64,000 bases of DNA from assembly GCF_046630445.1 (NCBI RefSeq), contig NC_092340.1, positions 362,432,001-362,496,000 of the forward strand. The letters are read 5' to 3'. This DNA is from Rutidosis leptorrhynchoides (lineage: Eukaryota; Streptophyta; Magnoliopsida; Asterales; Asteraceae). Shown here piece after piece: positions 44,166 to 56,203 of this stretch. The notes below the pieces were generated by a model. It was not told where the DNA came from, ran no database searches, and saw nothing but the letters and a program-made list of their open reading frames with translations. The stretch's first letter is position 1. The number at the start of each line of letters is the position of its first letter. The position numbers and the translations under genes are program-made.

Positions 44166-47100
44166 TTAAGCTGAGGTAGATGGAGGAGTCGGGAAAAGGT
44201 GAGGATACTTCCGCATCATTTTATCCTCTCGCTCCCAAGTAAACTCAGGTCCTCGTTTGGCATTCCATCGTACTCGGACGATCGGAATCTTGTTGCGTTT
44301 CAATGTTTTGATCTCACGATCCATAATCTCAACTGGTTCTTCCATAAAGTGGAGTTTGTCGTCAATTGTAAGTTCTTCCAATGGTATGATAAGTTCAGGT
44401 GCAGCAAGACACTTCTTCAAGTTTGACACGTGGAAGGTAGGATGAACTGAGCTCAATTGTGCTGGTAGATCCAAACAGTAAGCATCGGGTCCAACACGTT
44501 CCAAGATTTCAAAAGGACCAATGTATCGTGGGTTTAACTTTCCACGTTTTCCAAAGCGAATCACACCCTTCCAAGGTGCAACCTTCAACATTACACGATC
44601 ACCAACGTTGAATTCAAAGTCTTTACGTTTAAGATCGGCATAACTCTTTTGGCGATCACGGGCAGTCTTAAGTCTAGCTTGAATCTGAGCAATCTTCTCC
44701 GTTGTTTCATGGACTACCTCGGGTCCGGTGATTTACTTTTCGCCTACTTCGGCCCAACAAATAGGAGACCGTCACTTGCGGCCATACATTGCTTCAAAAG
44801 GTGCGGCATTAATGCTCGAGTGATAACTGTTGTTGTACGAGAATTCGGCAAATGGCAAATGCCTTTCCCAGTCCTTTCCAAAATCAATGACACATGCACG
44901 CAACATGTCTTCCAATGTCTGAATCGTTCGTTCACTTTGCCCATCAGTCTGAGGGTGATAAGCAGTACTCATGTCAAGACGAGTTCCCATGGCTTCTTGC
45001 AAAGAACGCCAAAATCTAGAAGCAAAACGGGGATCGCGATCGAAGATGATCGATAAAGGTACACCATGACGAGATACAACCTCCTTGATGTATAGATGAG
45101 CAAGTCTTTCCATTGTATCAGTTTCCTTCATCGCTAGGAAGTGTGCAGATTTGGTAAGGCGGTCAACAATAACCCAAATAGTATCGTATCCGCCCACCGT
45201 CTTTGGTAGCTTGGTGATGAAATCCATTGTTATCCTTTCCCACTTCCATTGTGGGATTTCTAGTTGTTGAAGTAACCCAGAAGGTCTATGATGCTCGGCT
45301 TTAACCTTCAAGCAAGTCAAACACTTACCAACATAAGTCGCAACGTCCTTCTTAAGATTCGGCCACCAATACTGTTCTTTAAGGTCGTGGTACATTTTGC
45401 CCGCTCTAGGATGAATCGAATATCTCGATTTGTGTGCTTCATCAGGTATAAGGTTCCGTAAATCCCCATAAAGAGGTACCCAAATTCTTCCGACATAACA
45501 TCGAAGTCCAGACTCCCTAACCTCGAATTGAGAGACAAGTATGTTCAAATGTTCGTGAGATATATTCTTCTCCTTGAGAGCCTCATCTTGGGCTACTCTG
45601 ATCTGGCTGTTGAGGTTTGAATGGATGGTGATGTTCAGAGCCCTAACACGAAGAGGTGCCGTCCTCTCCTTTCGGCTCAAAGCGTCAGCTACAACATTGG
45701 CCTTGCCAGGGTGATAATGGAGTTTACAATCGTAGTCGTTGAGCGTCTCAATCCATCGACGCTGTCTCATATTCAGTTGCTTCTAATCAAAGATGTGCTG
45801 GAGACTCTTGTGATCGGTGAAGATAGTACTCTTAGTTCCATACAAATAGTGTCTCCACAATTTGAGCGCAAAGACAACGGCTCCAAGTTCATGATCGTTA
45901 GTAGTGTAGTTCCGCTCGTGAATCTTCAATTGGCGGGAGGCATAGGAAATAACTTTTGATCGTTGCATCAGTACATAACCAAAACCACTCTTCGATGCAT
46001 CACAATAAACAATAAAGTCGTCACTGCCTTCGGGAAGTGATAGGATAGGTGCGGTGGTTAACTTCTTCTTCAAAGTTTGGAATACTGATTCGTGTGCGGG
46101 TTCCCAAATGAACTTCTTGCCCTTGTGAGTCAGTGCGGTCAAAGGACGCGCAATCAGAGAAAATCCTTCGATAAACCTTCGGTAGTAACCGGCGAGACCT
46201 AGGAATTGGCGGATATGATTTGGAGTAGTGGGGGTCTCCCACTTACTGATAGCTTCAATCTTGGTGGGATCAACTTTGATACCCTGGTCGCTCACAACAT
46301 GACCCAGAAATTGTACTTCCTTCAACCAAAATTCACACTTGGAGAATTTGGCGTAAAGTTGCTCTTGTCTCAAGAGTTCAAGTACTAGTCGGAGGTGTTG
46401 CTCATGCTCTTCTTCGCTCTTAGAGTAGATGAGGATATCATCTATGAAGACGATAACAAACTTATCCAAGTACGGCTTGCAGACACGATTCATGAGATCC
46501 ATGAACACGGCAGGTGCGTTTGTTAATCCGAATGGCATCACGAGAAACTCATAATGACCATAACGAGTTCTAAATGCAGTCTTCATTACATCGCTTTCCT
46601 TCACCCTCAACTGGTGATAACCTGATCGTAAATCGATCTTTGAGTAAACGCTAGATCCTTGTAGTTGGTCAAAAAGATCATCAATTCGTGGAAGAGGATA
46701 CCGATTCTTGATAGTCAATTTGTTGAGCTCACGGTAGTCGATACACATACGGAAGGATCCATCCTTCTTCTTCACAAATAGAATAGGTGCGCCCCAAGGC
46801 GAGAAGCTTGGTTGGATAAATCCTCGATCAAGTAGTTCTTGTAGTTGGCTTTGTAATTCTTGCATCTCGGAAGGTGCGAGTCTATAAGGTGCGCGAGCTA
46901 CAGGTGCTGCTCCTGGCACTAAATCAATCTGAAACTCTACTGCTCTTTGCGGCGGCAATCCAGGCAGTTCCTCTGGGAAGACATCGGAAAATTTGTTCAT
47001 AATTCGAATGTCGTTCACGCTTTTCACCTCAGTTTCTACCGCTTTCACATGTGCTAGGACAGCAAAACGTCCCTTCTTTATAATATTTTGCGCTTTTACG

Positions 47101-47500
47101 CAACTAATGAGGTTCAACTTCGAGGTACATCTCTCTCCATAGATAACCAGTGGTTCGCCATCTCCTTGTGGTATGCGAAGTGCTTTATCTCCACAGATAA
47201 TATCGGCCCTTATCTTACTCAACCAATCCATACCAACGATCACGTCAAAACTTTCCAGTTTGATAGGTATCAAATCAATTTTGAAATCTGCACCAGCTAT
47301 GTTGATAATAGCTCCTCGACTAATGTGGTCAACTTTTTCAAGTTTACTGTTGGCGACCTCGACAAGCATACTCTCTTTTAACGGGACTAATGACCAATTA
47401 ATCTTATCGCAAAAATGTCTACATACATAACTTCTATCCGCACCAGTATCAAACAAGACAGAAGCTAAAAGATTGTTGATTTTGAATATACCTGTCACCA
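44166..47500 (-). mobile_element. pol region of E2: protease to chromodomain
   Basis: Protease [16 protein letters not shown] and [13 protein letters not shown]; reverse transcriptase [40 protein letters not shown] and the active-site [12 protein letters not shown]; RNase [21 protein letters not shown]; integrase [36 protein letters not shown] and [21 protein letters not shown]-terminal [20 protein letters not shown] and [18 protein letters not shown] as a chromodomain-like segment, thought in chromoviruses to guide integration to chromatin marks. This is the most complete pol in the window. Fossil with few breaks. Confidence 0.93.
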
Positions 47501-48632
47501 AGTCGGGGTTTTCTCGGGCGTCCCTTGCATTAACATTGAAAGCTCTAGTGCGGGGTAGTCTGCCATCTTTTCGCTTATTTGGACACGCATTTCTGAAGTG
47601 GCCCGTCTGTCCGCATTCGTAACACTTCCTTGGCCCTGTGGGGTTCGGCTTCCCATTCAAAGTGGTGACCTTGCAGTCTTTTCCAACATGCCCAGACCGT
47701 TGGCACTTCTCGCAGACAACATTGCAATACCCAGTGTGGTGTTTGTAACACCTCTTGCATTGAGGTAGGGTTCCCTTGTAGTTCGGGTTGGAGTTGGTGT
47801 TGTTGTTGGGGTTTCCACCGTTGTTGTTTCCTCTGAAACCCTCATGTCGTTTCGCCGGGTTTTGATCATAGTTCCTTCCCCTGTTGTTGTTGTTGTTGTT
47901 GTGGTTATCCCATTTGCGCTTCTCACTAGTACCCGCTTCGGACTTAGTTTTCTCTGGTTCATTGATGGTTATCTGATTCATTAAAGTATGCGCCATGCGC
48001 ATTGCCTCGGGAACATTCGGTGGCTTGGATGAGGTGACGTTTCCCTTAATGCTCTTAGGGAGTCCCCAGAAGTACCTTTCCATTCGTTTGAATTCCGGGG
48101 TGACCATTGTCGGACACATCAGGGCTAGTTCCAAAAATCTCCTATTGTAACTATCAAGGTCGTTTCCAATGGCCTTTAACTGCATGAATTCCATTTCCAT
48201 CTTTTGGATTTCGGTTCTCGGACAATACTCCTCAATGATGCCACACTTAAATTCCTCCCATGGCGTAGCATACGCCTCATCAATGCCTTGTGCCTGTGCC
48301 ATTGTATTCCACCATGTGAGCACGCCGTCAGATAGCGTGCAAGAAGCAAATTTGGTTTTGTTGTCCTCCGAACAGTTGCTAACTCGGAATACTGATTCAA
48401 GTTTCTCGAACCATCTGGTGAGACCAACTGGTCCCTCTGTGCCGCTGAAGTTATGTGGTTTACAGCTCTAGAATTCCTTGTAGGTACACCCATTTTGAAC
48501 GGGTTGAATAACTGGTGGTGGTGGCGGTGGCGGTGGAGCTTGGGGTTGCATTTCCGCAATGGCTGCGGCTACACGTTCTTGGATCATCTCTTCAATTTGA
48601 GCAGCAGCAGGTGTGGATCGACCGTTAGCCAT
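47500..48632 (-). mobile_element. gag region of E2
   Basis: Starts MANGRSTPAAAQIEEMIQER near 48632. The gag core shows [32 protein letters not shown] and [16 protein letters not shown]. An Asn-rich stretch precedes two CCHC knuckles, [14 protein letters not shown] and [14 protein letters not shown]. Fossil. Confidence 0.9.
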
Positions 48633-48895
48633 GGTGTTCTATACAAACATTTTGACTCAAGTCAAAATCCAGCATTCAATATATAATAATATAGTATATA
48701 ACAACCAACATGTAAACAGCACAACACATGTTAATTAAGTAACGCAAGTTGATACAAGTACCGCAAAACACCATACAGTAACGTAAATGGAACACTTGTG
48801 CAAAAAGTAACATCACAAAGTTTCCATTCATTAATAATAAGTTTCATACATCATGATAGATTCGTACAATACATAAGTGAAATATGAAACTACAA

Positions 48896-49825
48896 CTAGA
48901 TTACATCATGAAATCTAATACAAAAGGTCCTACGGTGAAGGTGGGTGTAGGATATCAAAAATCTGAGCCAACTGCTCCTCGAGCTCAGTAACTCGAGCTC
49001 GGAGGATTCCCACCCCCTTGTCAATTCCTTGACTGTGGGAGATGGTGGGGCAGGCGGTGCTGGTGGTGCGGGTGGTGCGGGTGGTGCCGGTAGTGCGGGT
49101 GGTGTGGACAGCACGAAACGGGGTGCAGACATTTCGGCTCCAGAAATAGTCAGTACGTAACGGGGAACCTTACGTATCTGTGGGTCGGCAGGGTACGGCA
49201 CAAGCCGTTTACGGGCGGTAACCCTACGACTCCGACCAAATGCGTCAGTGAAAGCATAGCCTCCGTTGATCCCCGAAATGATGGTACCGTCGAAACGATA
49301 CCGCTTCTTCGGCGGGGTGGAGGGTGGCTGAATAGGTATATCGGCAGGGTCCTCATCATCACTGGAGTCGTCTGAGGAAGAGCCATCTGATGAATAATCG
49401 GTGGATGATGAGTCATCCGAATCATGTGGTGGTGGCACGGGTGGCTGAGCTGGCAGTCCGAAGGTGGCCAACATCTCTCTGTGTCTGCCTGGCGGAATCG
49501 GCACTAAACGTCCATTAGGAGCGCGTCGGCACGGCATGCACATATGGTTACGGAATGGCCCTTCCCCGAACTCCGCGGGAATCACAACACCACCAATGCG
49601 GGGCTGTGGCTCCGAGAATCCGGGAGCAGATGGAGCTAGAATCTCCGTAGGGTCCACGTGTCTGTCAATAGTAGCCACTGGTGCAGGCGGCTGGCTGCTA
49701 GTCCCGGAAGATGAAGCGCCGGGGTCACTGGTGCGTATCGGGATCGGTGTGTCGGCAGCAGCAGCAGGTGGGGTGGCTGACGAGTCTAAACTGCCCAAAA
49801 TGATAGCAGGTGGAACATCCGACAT
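48896..49825 (-). CDS. Extra Pro/Asp-rich frame of E2, 5' of gag
   Basis: Open frame between the 5' LTR and gag, in sense. Met at 49825 (MSDVPPAIILGSLDSS) gives about 309 residues; a Met nine codons upstream is also open. Segments: Ala/Pro/Ser-rich N-terminus; a Cys-containing patch HMCMPCRRAPNGRLVPIPPG; an acidic run DDSSSTDYSSDGSSSDDSSD; a basic patch PPKKRYRF and GRSRRVTARKRLVPYP; APPAPP repeats; and a C-terminal part (ELTRGWESSELELLSSRSSW). No domain recognised. Its acidic-then-basic layout faintly recalls the acidic frame of E1, but I see no clear alignment. Function unknown. Confidence 0.6.
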   Translation of the reverse strand: MSDVPPAIILGSLDSSATPPAAAADTPIPIRTSDPGASSSGTSSQPPAPVATIDRHVDPTEILAPSAPGFSEPQPRIGGVVIPAEFGEGPFRNHMCMPCRRAPNGRLVPIPPGRHREMLATFGLPAQPPVPPPHDSDDSSSTDYSSDGSSSDDSSDDEDPADIPIQPPSTPPKKRYRFDGTIISGINGGYAFTDAFGRSRRVTARKRLVPYPADPQIRKVPRYVLTISGAEMSAPRFVLSTPPALPAPPAPPAPPAPPAPPSPTVKELTRGWESSELELLSSRSSWLRFLISYTHLHRRTFCIRFHDVI

Positions 49826-50148
49826 CTGAACAAGGAAAAATAAATTTTCCATGTCAGTAAGTCATAAAGCAAGCACGTATTAGGCCAACAGCTTATATCA
49901 TGTATAATAACAAGTAGCATGGCAATAATAACGAATCGTACAGAAGTAGCATGCAATCGAAAGCAAGTAATATCATACAGTAGTGAAATCATGTAGTAGC
50001 ATGCGACACTAGCAGTAAAAGTAAGCAGTAGCATACAGTAAGTTCAGCGGAAACAAGTAAACTAGCAAGTTGTAGATTAGTCCTATTAGTGAATCCTACT
50101 CGGGTCGGTCTTAGACTCACTAATGCAACCTAATTCCCTACAACCAAT

Positions 50149-50160
50149 GCTCTGATACCA
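50149..50160 (-). other. Primer-binding site of E2
   Basis: Minus strand TGGTATCAGAGC, two bases inside the 5' LTR end at 50163. Confidence 0.9.
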
Positions 50161-50162
50161 AA

Positions 50163-53072
50163 TGTGATGCCCCGTACAAAACCATCGTGTACGAATCATC
50201 AACAACAAGATCATTACAAGGTTAAGTACTACATGCTGTAATAAAAGAAGTTGCATTCACGATAAAAGATGACGTCATAACCGACGTCAATTTTTTTTAC
50301 ACCAACAGTATGCTTCTACGAATAGCAAGCATGAATAAATGTATGTGACCCTTAGGTCGTTACAAAACATAGTTCAAAAGTATTAAAGTTATGAATGCAG
50401 GATAAACAGTTCATGCGGTGATAACACTAGAGCAGCGGGTGTCTACGGAAAGACTAGCACGACAGCAGAAATAAATAACCTTAAGCACCTGAGAAAAACA
50501 TGCTTAAAAACGCCAACACAAAGGTTGGTGAGCTATAGTTTAAGTATAACAGTATGTAAGGTAGGCCACGAGATTTCAGTGCTACAAAGAGCATTTCAAA
50601 ACAGTATGATAAAGTATATGTTAACCGTGGGCACTTGGTAACTAACTTAACGTTTATACCCCCTGAAAGTACACTTGGCAAGTGCGTATGTTTACGAAGT
50701 ATTAAACACTCATTAAATGCTAGCGCTACTAGCCCGAGTGGGGATGTCAAACCCTATGGATCCATATCTAAGATTCGCGTTCACCGGTTCAAAAACCAAT
50801 GACTAAACGTTACCGAGCTAAAGGGAATGTTTCTGCCGTTATATAACCCACACATATATAAAGTTTAAGTACTCGTGCCTAGTATATAAAACATAAAATC
50901 CGCATGTATTCTCAGTTCCCAAAATAAGTTAAAGTAAAAAGGGAATGCTATAACTCACAATGATAAAGTAGCGGTAAAGTATGACTCGGAAAGTAAGCAA
51001 GTAATGACGGTTGTCCAAACGGGTCCTCAACCTAAGTCAAATAGTACTAAGTCAGTAAATCGTCCGAATAGGTTTAAAAGTATGTAAATAAGGTCTTAAG
51101 GGTCATCATCATTCATCATCAAACAAAAGGCGTAAAGTAAGTTTTGTTTATGAAAGTAGTTTAAAACAAAGGCTGATTTCAGTCAGTCACCACAGCCTCT
51201 AACCTTACTGAATTAAGGTGAGACTCTTGGCCATGGCTCCGTCTATGAGTCCTTTAGTTTTGGTAAAATTTACAGAAGCAAACTCGTCTTTGTTTGACCG
51301 TGGCGATGGTCTAAGTGCGAGTAGGTCAGAAATTTCTGCACAATGTTAAAAGGACATAGTGACGATCGGAGGGCCATAAATCCTAAACCGTAACTCGGAT
51401 TAAGACGAGGCCTATATGAAAAGTTATATACTCGAACAGAGCTATTTTAAAATCATGGTTACAGTAGCCCAGGTGTATTGGTCTGTTAGAGAAACCAGAA
51501 AACAGTAGGTAGAAGGCAGAAAGTAGAAAAATAATGGGTTCCGGTGAGTTTGGTGCTTGATGTTCATCATGGTTCTCATCCTTGATGCCTATAGCTTCAA
51601 GTGTACAACTCATTGATGTGTTTACATCATCTTTACCATGGTTTGACCATCATAACCCAAGTGTAAGTCTAAGACATGAAGTACAACTTACTTAAGAGTT
51701 GTATGAAGTTTGATGAACCAAAGTTACATCAAAGTCTTAGATCTAACACATACATGAACTTTAAAACTAATAATAAGTTACAAACTTGAAAGTAAACTCA
51801 TGAAATCAAGATCTTAAGTTGTAGAACATAATTCTTAGTTTGATCTTGAAGATCCAAGACTCAAAAGTCTAGATCTAACATAAGTGTACCAAGTTATAAT
51901 TAAAGAAAGCTTACTTGTGTGTTCTTGAACTTTCAAAGTTACCTTTTAGTTCAAGAGAAATAAGATCAAGACTAACTTGCAGTACTTGACCAACAACAAC
52001 CAAAATCATAAAATTAAAGTGCAAGTAATGAAGTAGTAAACTAAATAAGTGAGTAATTTGTTCATGGTTGTTCATACTTTAAAGATTCAAACCAAAGTTT
52101 GATCTTTAAGAAAGTAAACTTTAAAGTTTACTTCATGAATCACAAGTATGATTTTAATCAACGCATGAACTTGCAATCCTTTAAGAAAGTATATGTAGAA
52201 CATAACTAGTAAGTTTATGTTCTTGTTGTTCTTGTTATAACAAGATAAAATGAAGAATCAAACTAGAAAGTTTGGCTCTTGGAAACTAGTAAGTAAAGTA
52301 ACTAACAAATACATGTAACTAAATAATAATCAAGAACAAGTAGCAAACAACAAATGATGATGATGATTTTGTGGTGTAAGGCCACGGTTTTGGCCAAAGA
52401 AAAAGAAGAGAAGAAAGTTCTTGCTACTTACAATTTAGAGAGAAAAAGAAGAGAAAAGTTGAGAGGAATTTGTGTGTGTGTTTTGAATGAGAGAAAAGTG
52501 AGTAAGATGTGATGAGAAAATGCAAACAAAAACTCCTCCTCCTATGCAATATGGCCGACGGTTTTTGGCTCCATGGGGGGGAGGGATTAGTTCATTGGTC
52601 ACTTGCATGTAGAGCTTCAAAAGGGTGGTTAATAGATGGGGTTTCATGGGGATTATGAGCTAACAAGATTCCAAGTGTATAAAACTAACTAGTTACAAGT
52701 CTAAGTAATACTTACACAAATAAATGGGCTAACCAATCCTTGTAAGATGTAGGGTGGGCTTATAAGCCCACATTCATGAGTCCATTACACTAATCATGCC
52801 CAAGTTCAAGTATTAACAATTTAAGTCCAACAAAAGCCCAAGTAATTAACTAACAACCATAGTTAATTAATAAAACTAATCATGAATGCGAATAATATCT
52901 AAAAATATTATTCGTGAAAGTTTCAGGTGTCACAAAGACGTTTCGGGCAATTAAAGTCAAGTACGGTTAATCATGGCAACATGTAAATTTAATAACATAC
53001 ATTCGTTTAATCACAAGTATTAATAATAACAATTATTAATAAATAAACGTTGGAAATTTCAGGGTCGTTACA
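50163..53072 (-). repeat. 5' LTR of E2, 2.91 kb
   Basis: Partner of 41221-44129 with small length differences, for example an extra GTTGTTCTT near 52225. Confidence 0.93.
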
Positions 53073-53077
53073 GTAGT
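53073..53077. repeat. Right target-site duplication of E2
   Basis: GTAGT, matching 41216-41220. Confidence 0.85.
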
Positions 53078-53713
53078 AGTTGAATGATTGTATTTACACA
53101 AGTTGTTGTTGTTGTTGTTGTTGTTGTAGTTGGATCCTTGATCTGTTAGGTTCAGCTCAGAGAGGTGAACCTAGTTGTGGTTGGGTCCAGTTGGCTACTG
53201 TTTGTTGAGTATAGTGCTGAACGATGCATCACCTACATGTGGATGACTATACTGGGGATTTAGTAGTAAGGACTATCGGTAGACTCTAGCCTGATCAGTT
53301 AGTGGTCGTGTGCCCGTACAAGCCGCCGATCCTCTAGTTGGAGCATAGTTGCCAGTTGTTGTACATTGCTTGTTGTTGTATATTGTTGCTGTAGGAGTAC
53401 AAGTTGGTACTGTATGCTAGACCTTTTGATAGTTCCATTCACTTAGCCTCGTGCTAACCCCTCACCTCCTCCCTTGTAAGTTTTGAATCTTAGTACTGGT
53501 AGGGACGGGAGTCGGGCTGACGATATGTTTGACAAGACGACTCTGATGTCTTAACTTTTGTAAATATGTAACTAGTCGTTTAACGTAACACCGGTGGTTT
53601 GTAATTAAGTAATTAACTAATGATATGTGATAATTATGTTTGTAATTAACTAAAGTTAATTTTGTAAATTAGGTCTTCCGTTGTGATTTAAAAAACAAAA
53701 ACAGGGTGTTACA
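53078..53713 (+). repeat. LTR C, right portion
   Basis: Continues LTR C after E2, with GTTGTT runs, and ends ACAGGGTGTTACA. Confidence 0.85.
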
Positions 53714-53716
53714 ACT

Positions 53717-53922
53717 TGGTATCAGAGCATAGGTTTGACCGCATGTACATTGTGTTGAATGTCATGTTCCTAAACCTTGTGTTGTGTCAAACATATCTGA
53801 GGGGACAGGTTAAGTGAATGTAAGGATTACATGCGTTAGTCGATAGGCACTAACATGCTTTCCTCTAAGAGTTTGTGTGAGTTGTTGTGGTAGTGCATAT
53901 ATGGCAGATAATACAGAGACCG
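53717..53922 (+). mobile_element. Primer-binding site and gag start of element C
   Basis: TGGTATCAGAGC at 53717-53728 shows C is a plus-strand Ty3/gypsy element. ATGGCAGATAATACAGAGAC at 53901 looks like its gag start (MADNTET), cut off at 53923 by LTR D. The rest of C is not in the window. Confidence 0.75.
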
Positions 53923-54508
53923 TGAAATGCCCCGTTCATATTAATTATAAACGTTTCATATTAATTGGTTTCTTTGCGAGGTTTTGACCTCTATATGAGA
54001 CGTTTTTCAAATCTTGCATTCGTTTTTAAAAACAACCATAACCTTTATTATTGAATAAAGGTCTTAATGACATAATTTATATTGTCTATCAAAGACAATC
54101 TCCTCAAATAAATAAGTTTTTACACAACCCATTACAATATAATCAAATATATTACAACAAACACTCCGAATGCAAGTTTAAACAATATAAACAATTATGC
54201 TGACTCCAAATATTGACCTTGGGTTGGCATACAACAGCGGAAGCGTTTTTAATATTCACCTGAGAATAAACATGCTTAAAACGTCAATAAAAATGTTGGT
54301 GAGTCATAGGTTTAATTTCTATATAATAATCATAATATTTAATAAGCCACAAGATTTCATTTAATTAAATGCGCAGGATCATTACAATTGCAAAAATCAT
54401 TCACATGATGAGTCGCCTGGTAACCGACCTTAACATGGAGCGCTTAAGATATCTGGCATCATACATTCCACTATTCAAATGTATGACAAGAACCCTTCGA
54501 ATTACTAA
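53923..54508 (-). repeat. LTR D fragment, E1-related family
   Basis: TGAAATGCCCCGTTCATATT on the plus strand is the E1 LTR end (minus orientation), roughly 80% alike by eye. It includes the acceptor-like block (54258-54309) and hairpin GAGGTTTTGACCTC (53978-53991). It is interrupted at 54508 by LTR E. Confidence 0.8.
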
Positions 54509-55470
54509 TGTAGTGACCCGAACTTTTCCATGTTTATATATATTAAATGAAATTGTTATTTACATGATTAAGTGTTTCCAACATGTTAAGCAATCAAACT
54601 TGTTAAGACTTGATTAATTGAAATAGGTTTCATATAGACAATTGACCACCCAAGTTGACCGGTGATTCACGAACGTTAAAACTTGTAAAAACTATATGAT
54701 GACATATATATGATTATATATATAGTTAACGTGATATTATGATAAGTAAGTATCTCATTAGGTATTTTAACAATGAGTTATATACATAAAATTGAGTTTA
54801 TTGAATTAAGAAACTCGAAACGATATATATAACGATTATCGTTATAGCAACGTCTTACTAATTACATATGAATCATATTAAGATATTGTTACACTATTTT
54901 TAATCATGATAAATGATAAGTAAACATGTCATTATGTATATTAACAATGAACTACATATGTAAAAACAAGACTACTAACTTAAGGATTTCGAAACGAGAC
55001 ATATATGTAACGATTATCGTTGTAACAACATTTAACTGTATATATATCATACTAAGATATATTAATATATCATAATATCATGATAATGTAATAATTTAAC
55101 ATCTCATTAGATATAATAAACATTGGGTTAACAACATTTAACATGATCGTTAACTTAAAGGTTTCAAATCAACATTTACATGTAACGACTAACGATGACT
55201 TAACGACTCAGTTAAAATGTATATACATGTAGTGTTATAATATGTATTCATACACTTTTGAAAGACTTCAAGACACTTACAAAATACTTCTACTTAACAA
55301 AAATTCTTACAATTACATCCTCGTTCAGTTTCATCAATAATTCTACTCGTATGCACCCGTATTCGTACTCGTACAATACACAGCTTTTAGATGTATGTAC
55401 TATTGATATATACACTCCAATGATCAGCTCTTAGCAGCCCATGTGAGTCACCTAACACATGTGGGAACCA
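54509..55470 (+). repeat. LTR E, first portion (E1 family, plus orientation)
   Basis: TGTAGTGACCCGAACTTTTC starts the reverse complement of the E1 LTR, about 10% diverged. It is cut near 55470 by element F and resumes at 60557. Confidence 0.85.
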
Positions 55471-56187
55471 TGTGTTAGTGCTGTCAACATCATTAGAATC
55501 ATCAGTACCTCTAACATCACAAGCTCCGCCAGTTCAAGAAAGCACCGTGGATATTATTACAAGTCAACAACGCGTATATTTGTATCAACGAGTTATGAAA
55601 GATTAACTCATTCCCTCTGAAGAATTTATATGTATATCTTATATATATTTTAAAACCATTATAAATCTTTTCGTACTAAGCTATTAAGTATGAATTGAAA
55701 AAGGGTAAATACTACTCGGTTAAATTCATATTACTAATATGCTATGATGTACATCCTTCGTTAACAACTTAACCTTCGTTAACTACAATCTCTGTTTCAA
55801 TCCAAAGAATTCCATTTCATAATAAACCAAGTGTATTAATCAATTACATAATTGATTTTACATTTTCAATTTCAATATACTCGAAACTTTTCAGAAAACA
55901 TCATCTGTGCCTTGTAAGCTTCACAAAAATTCCACGAGCACCAACATCCTTCACCGAGGAATATCAATAAGAATAAATAATGAAGTATCGATTACATTAG
56001 CAAAATACTCCACAAAGATTATGTAATCTTTAATGTTTTAGAGATTAATCATTTCTAAGTCAAGTCGAAAATTAAATGAGCTTAATATGATATTAACTCA
56101 TTAAATCTGTGTTACATCTGAAGAAAAAATACATACATATATTTTCATAAAGACGGTAATAAAAATTCTTTTGTACAAAGTATTAAT

Positions 56188-56203
56188 CTTTAACGGGTAG
56201 GTA
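56188..56203 (+). other. Internal polypurine-tract-like motif in F
   Basis: CTTTAACGGGTAGGTA, identical over 16 bases to the true tract at 58306-58322, but 2.1 kb upstream. E1 has an equivalent at 33530-33543. Confidence 0.75.

Larger units (their letters stand above)
41221..53072 (-). mobile_element. E2: full-length Ty3/gypsy chromovirus (Tekay/Del-like), 11.9 kb
   Basis: LTRs 41221-44129 and 50163-53072, GTAGT flanks, polypurine tract near 44130-44143, primer-binding site 50149-50160. Minus-strand order: 5' LTR, extra Pro/Asp-rich frame, gag, protease, reverse transcriptase, RNase H, integrase, chromodomain-like tail, 3' LTR. The LTRs differ by roughly 1.5-2% in the parts I aligned, so it is somewhat younger than E1. 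It is nearly whole, with about four breaks in gag-pol. It sits inside LTR C. Confidence 0.93.
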
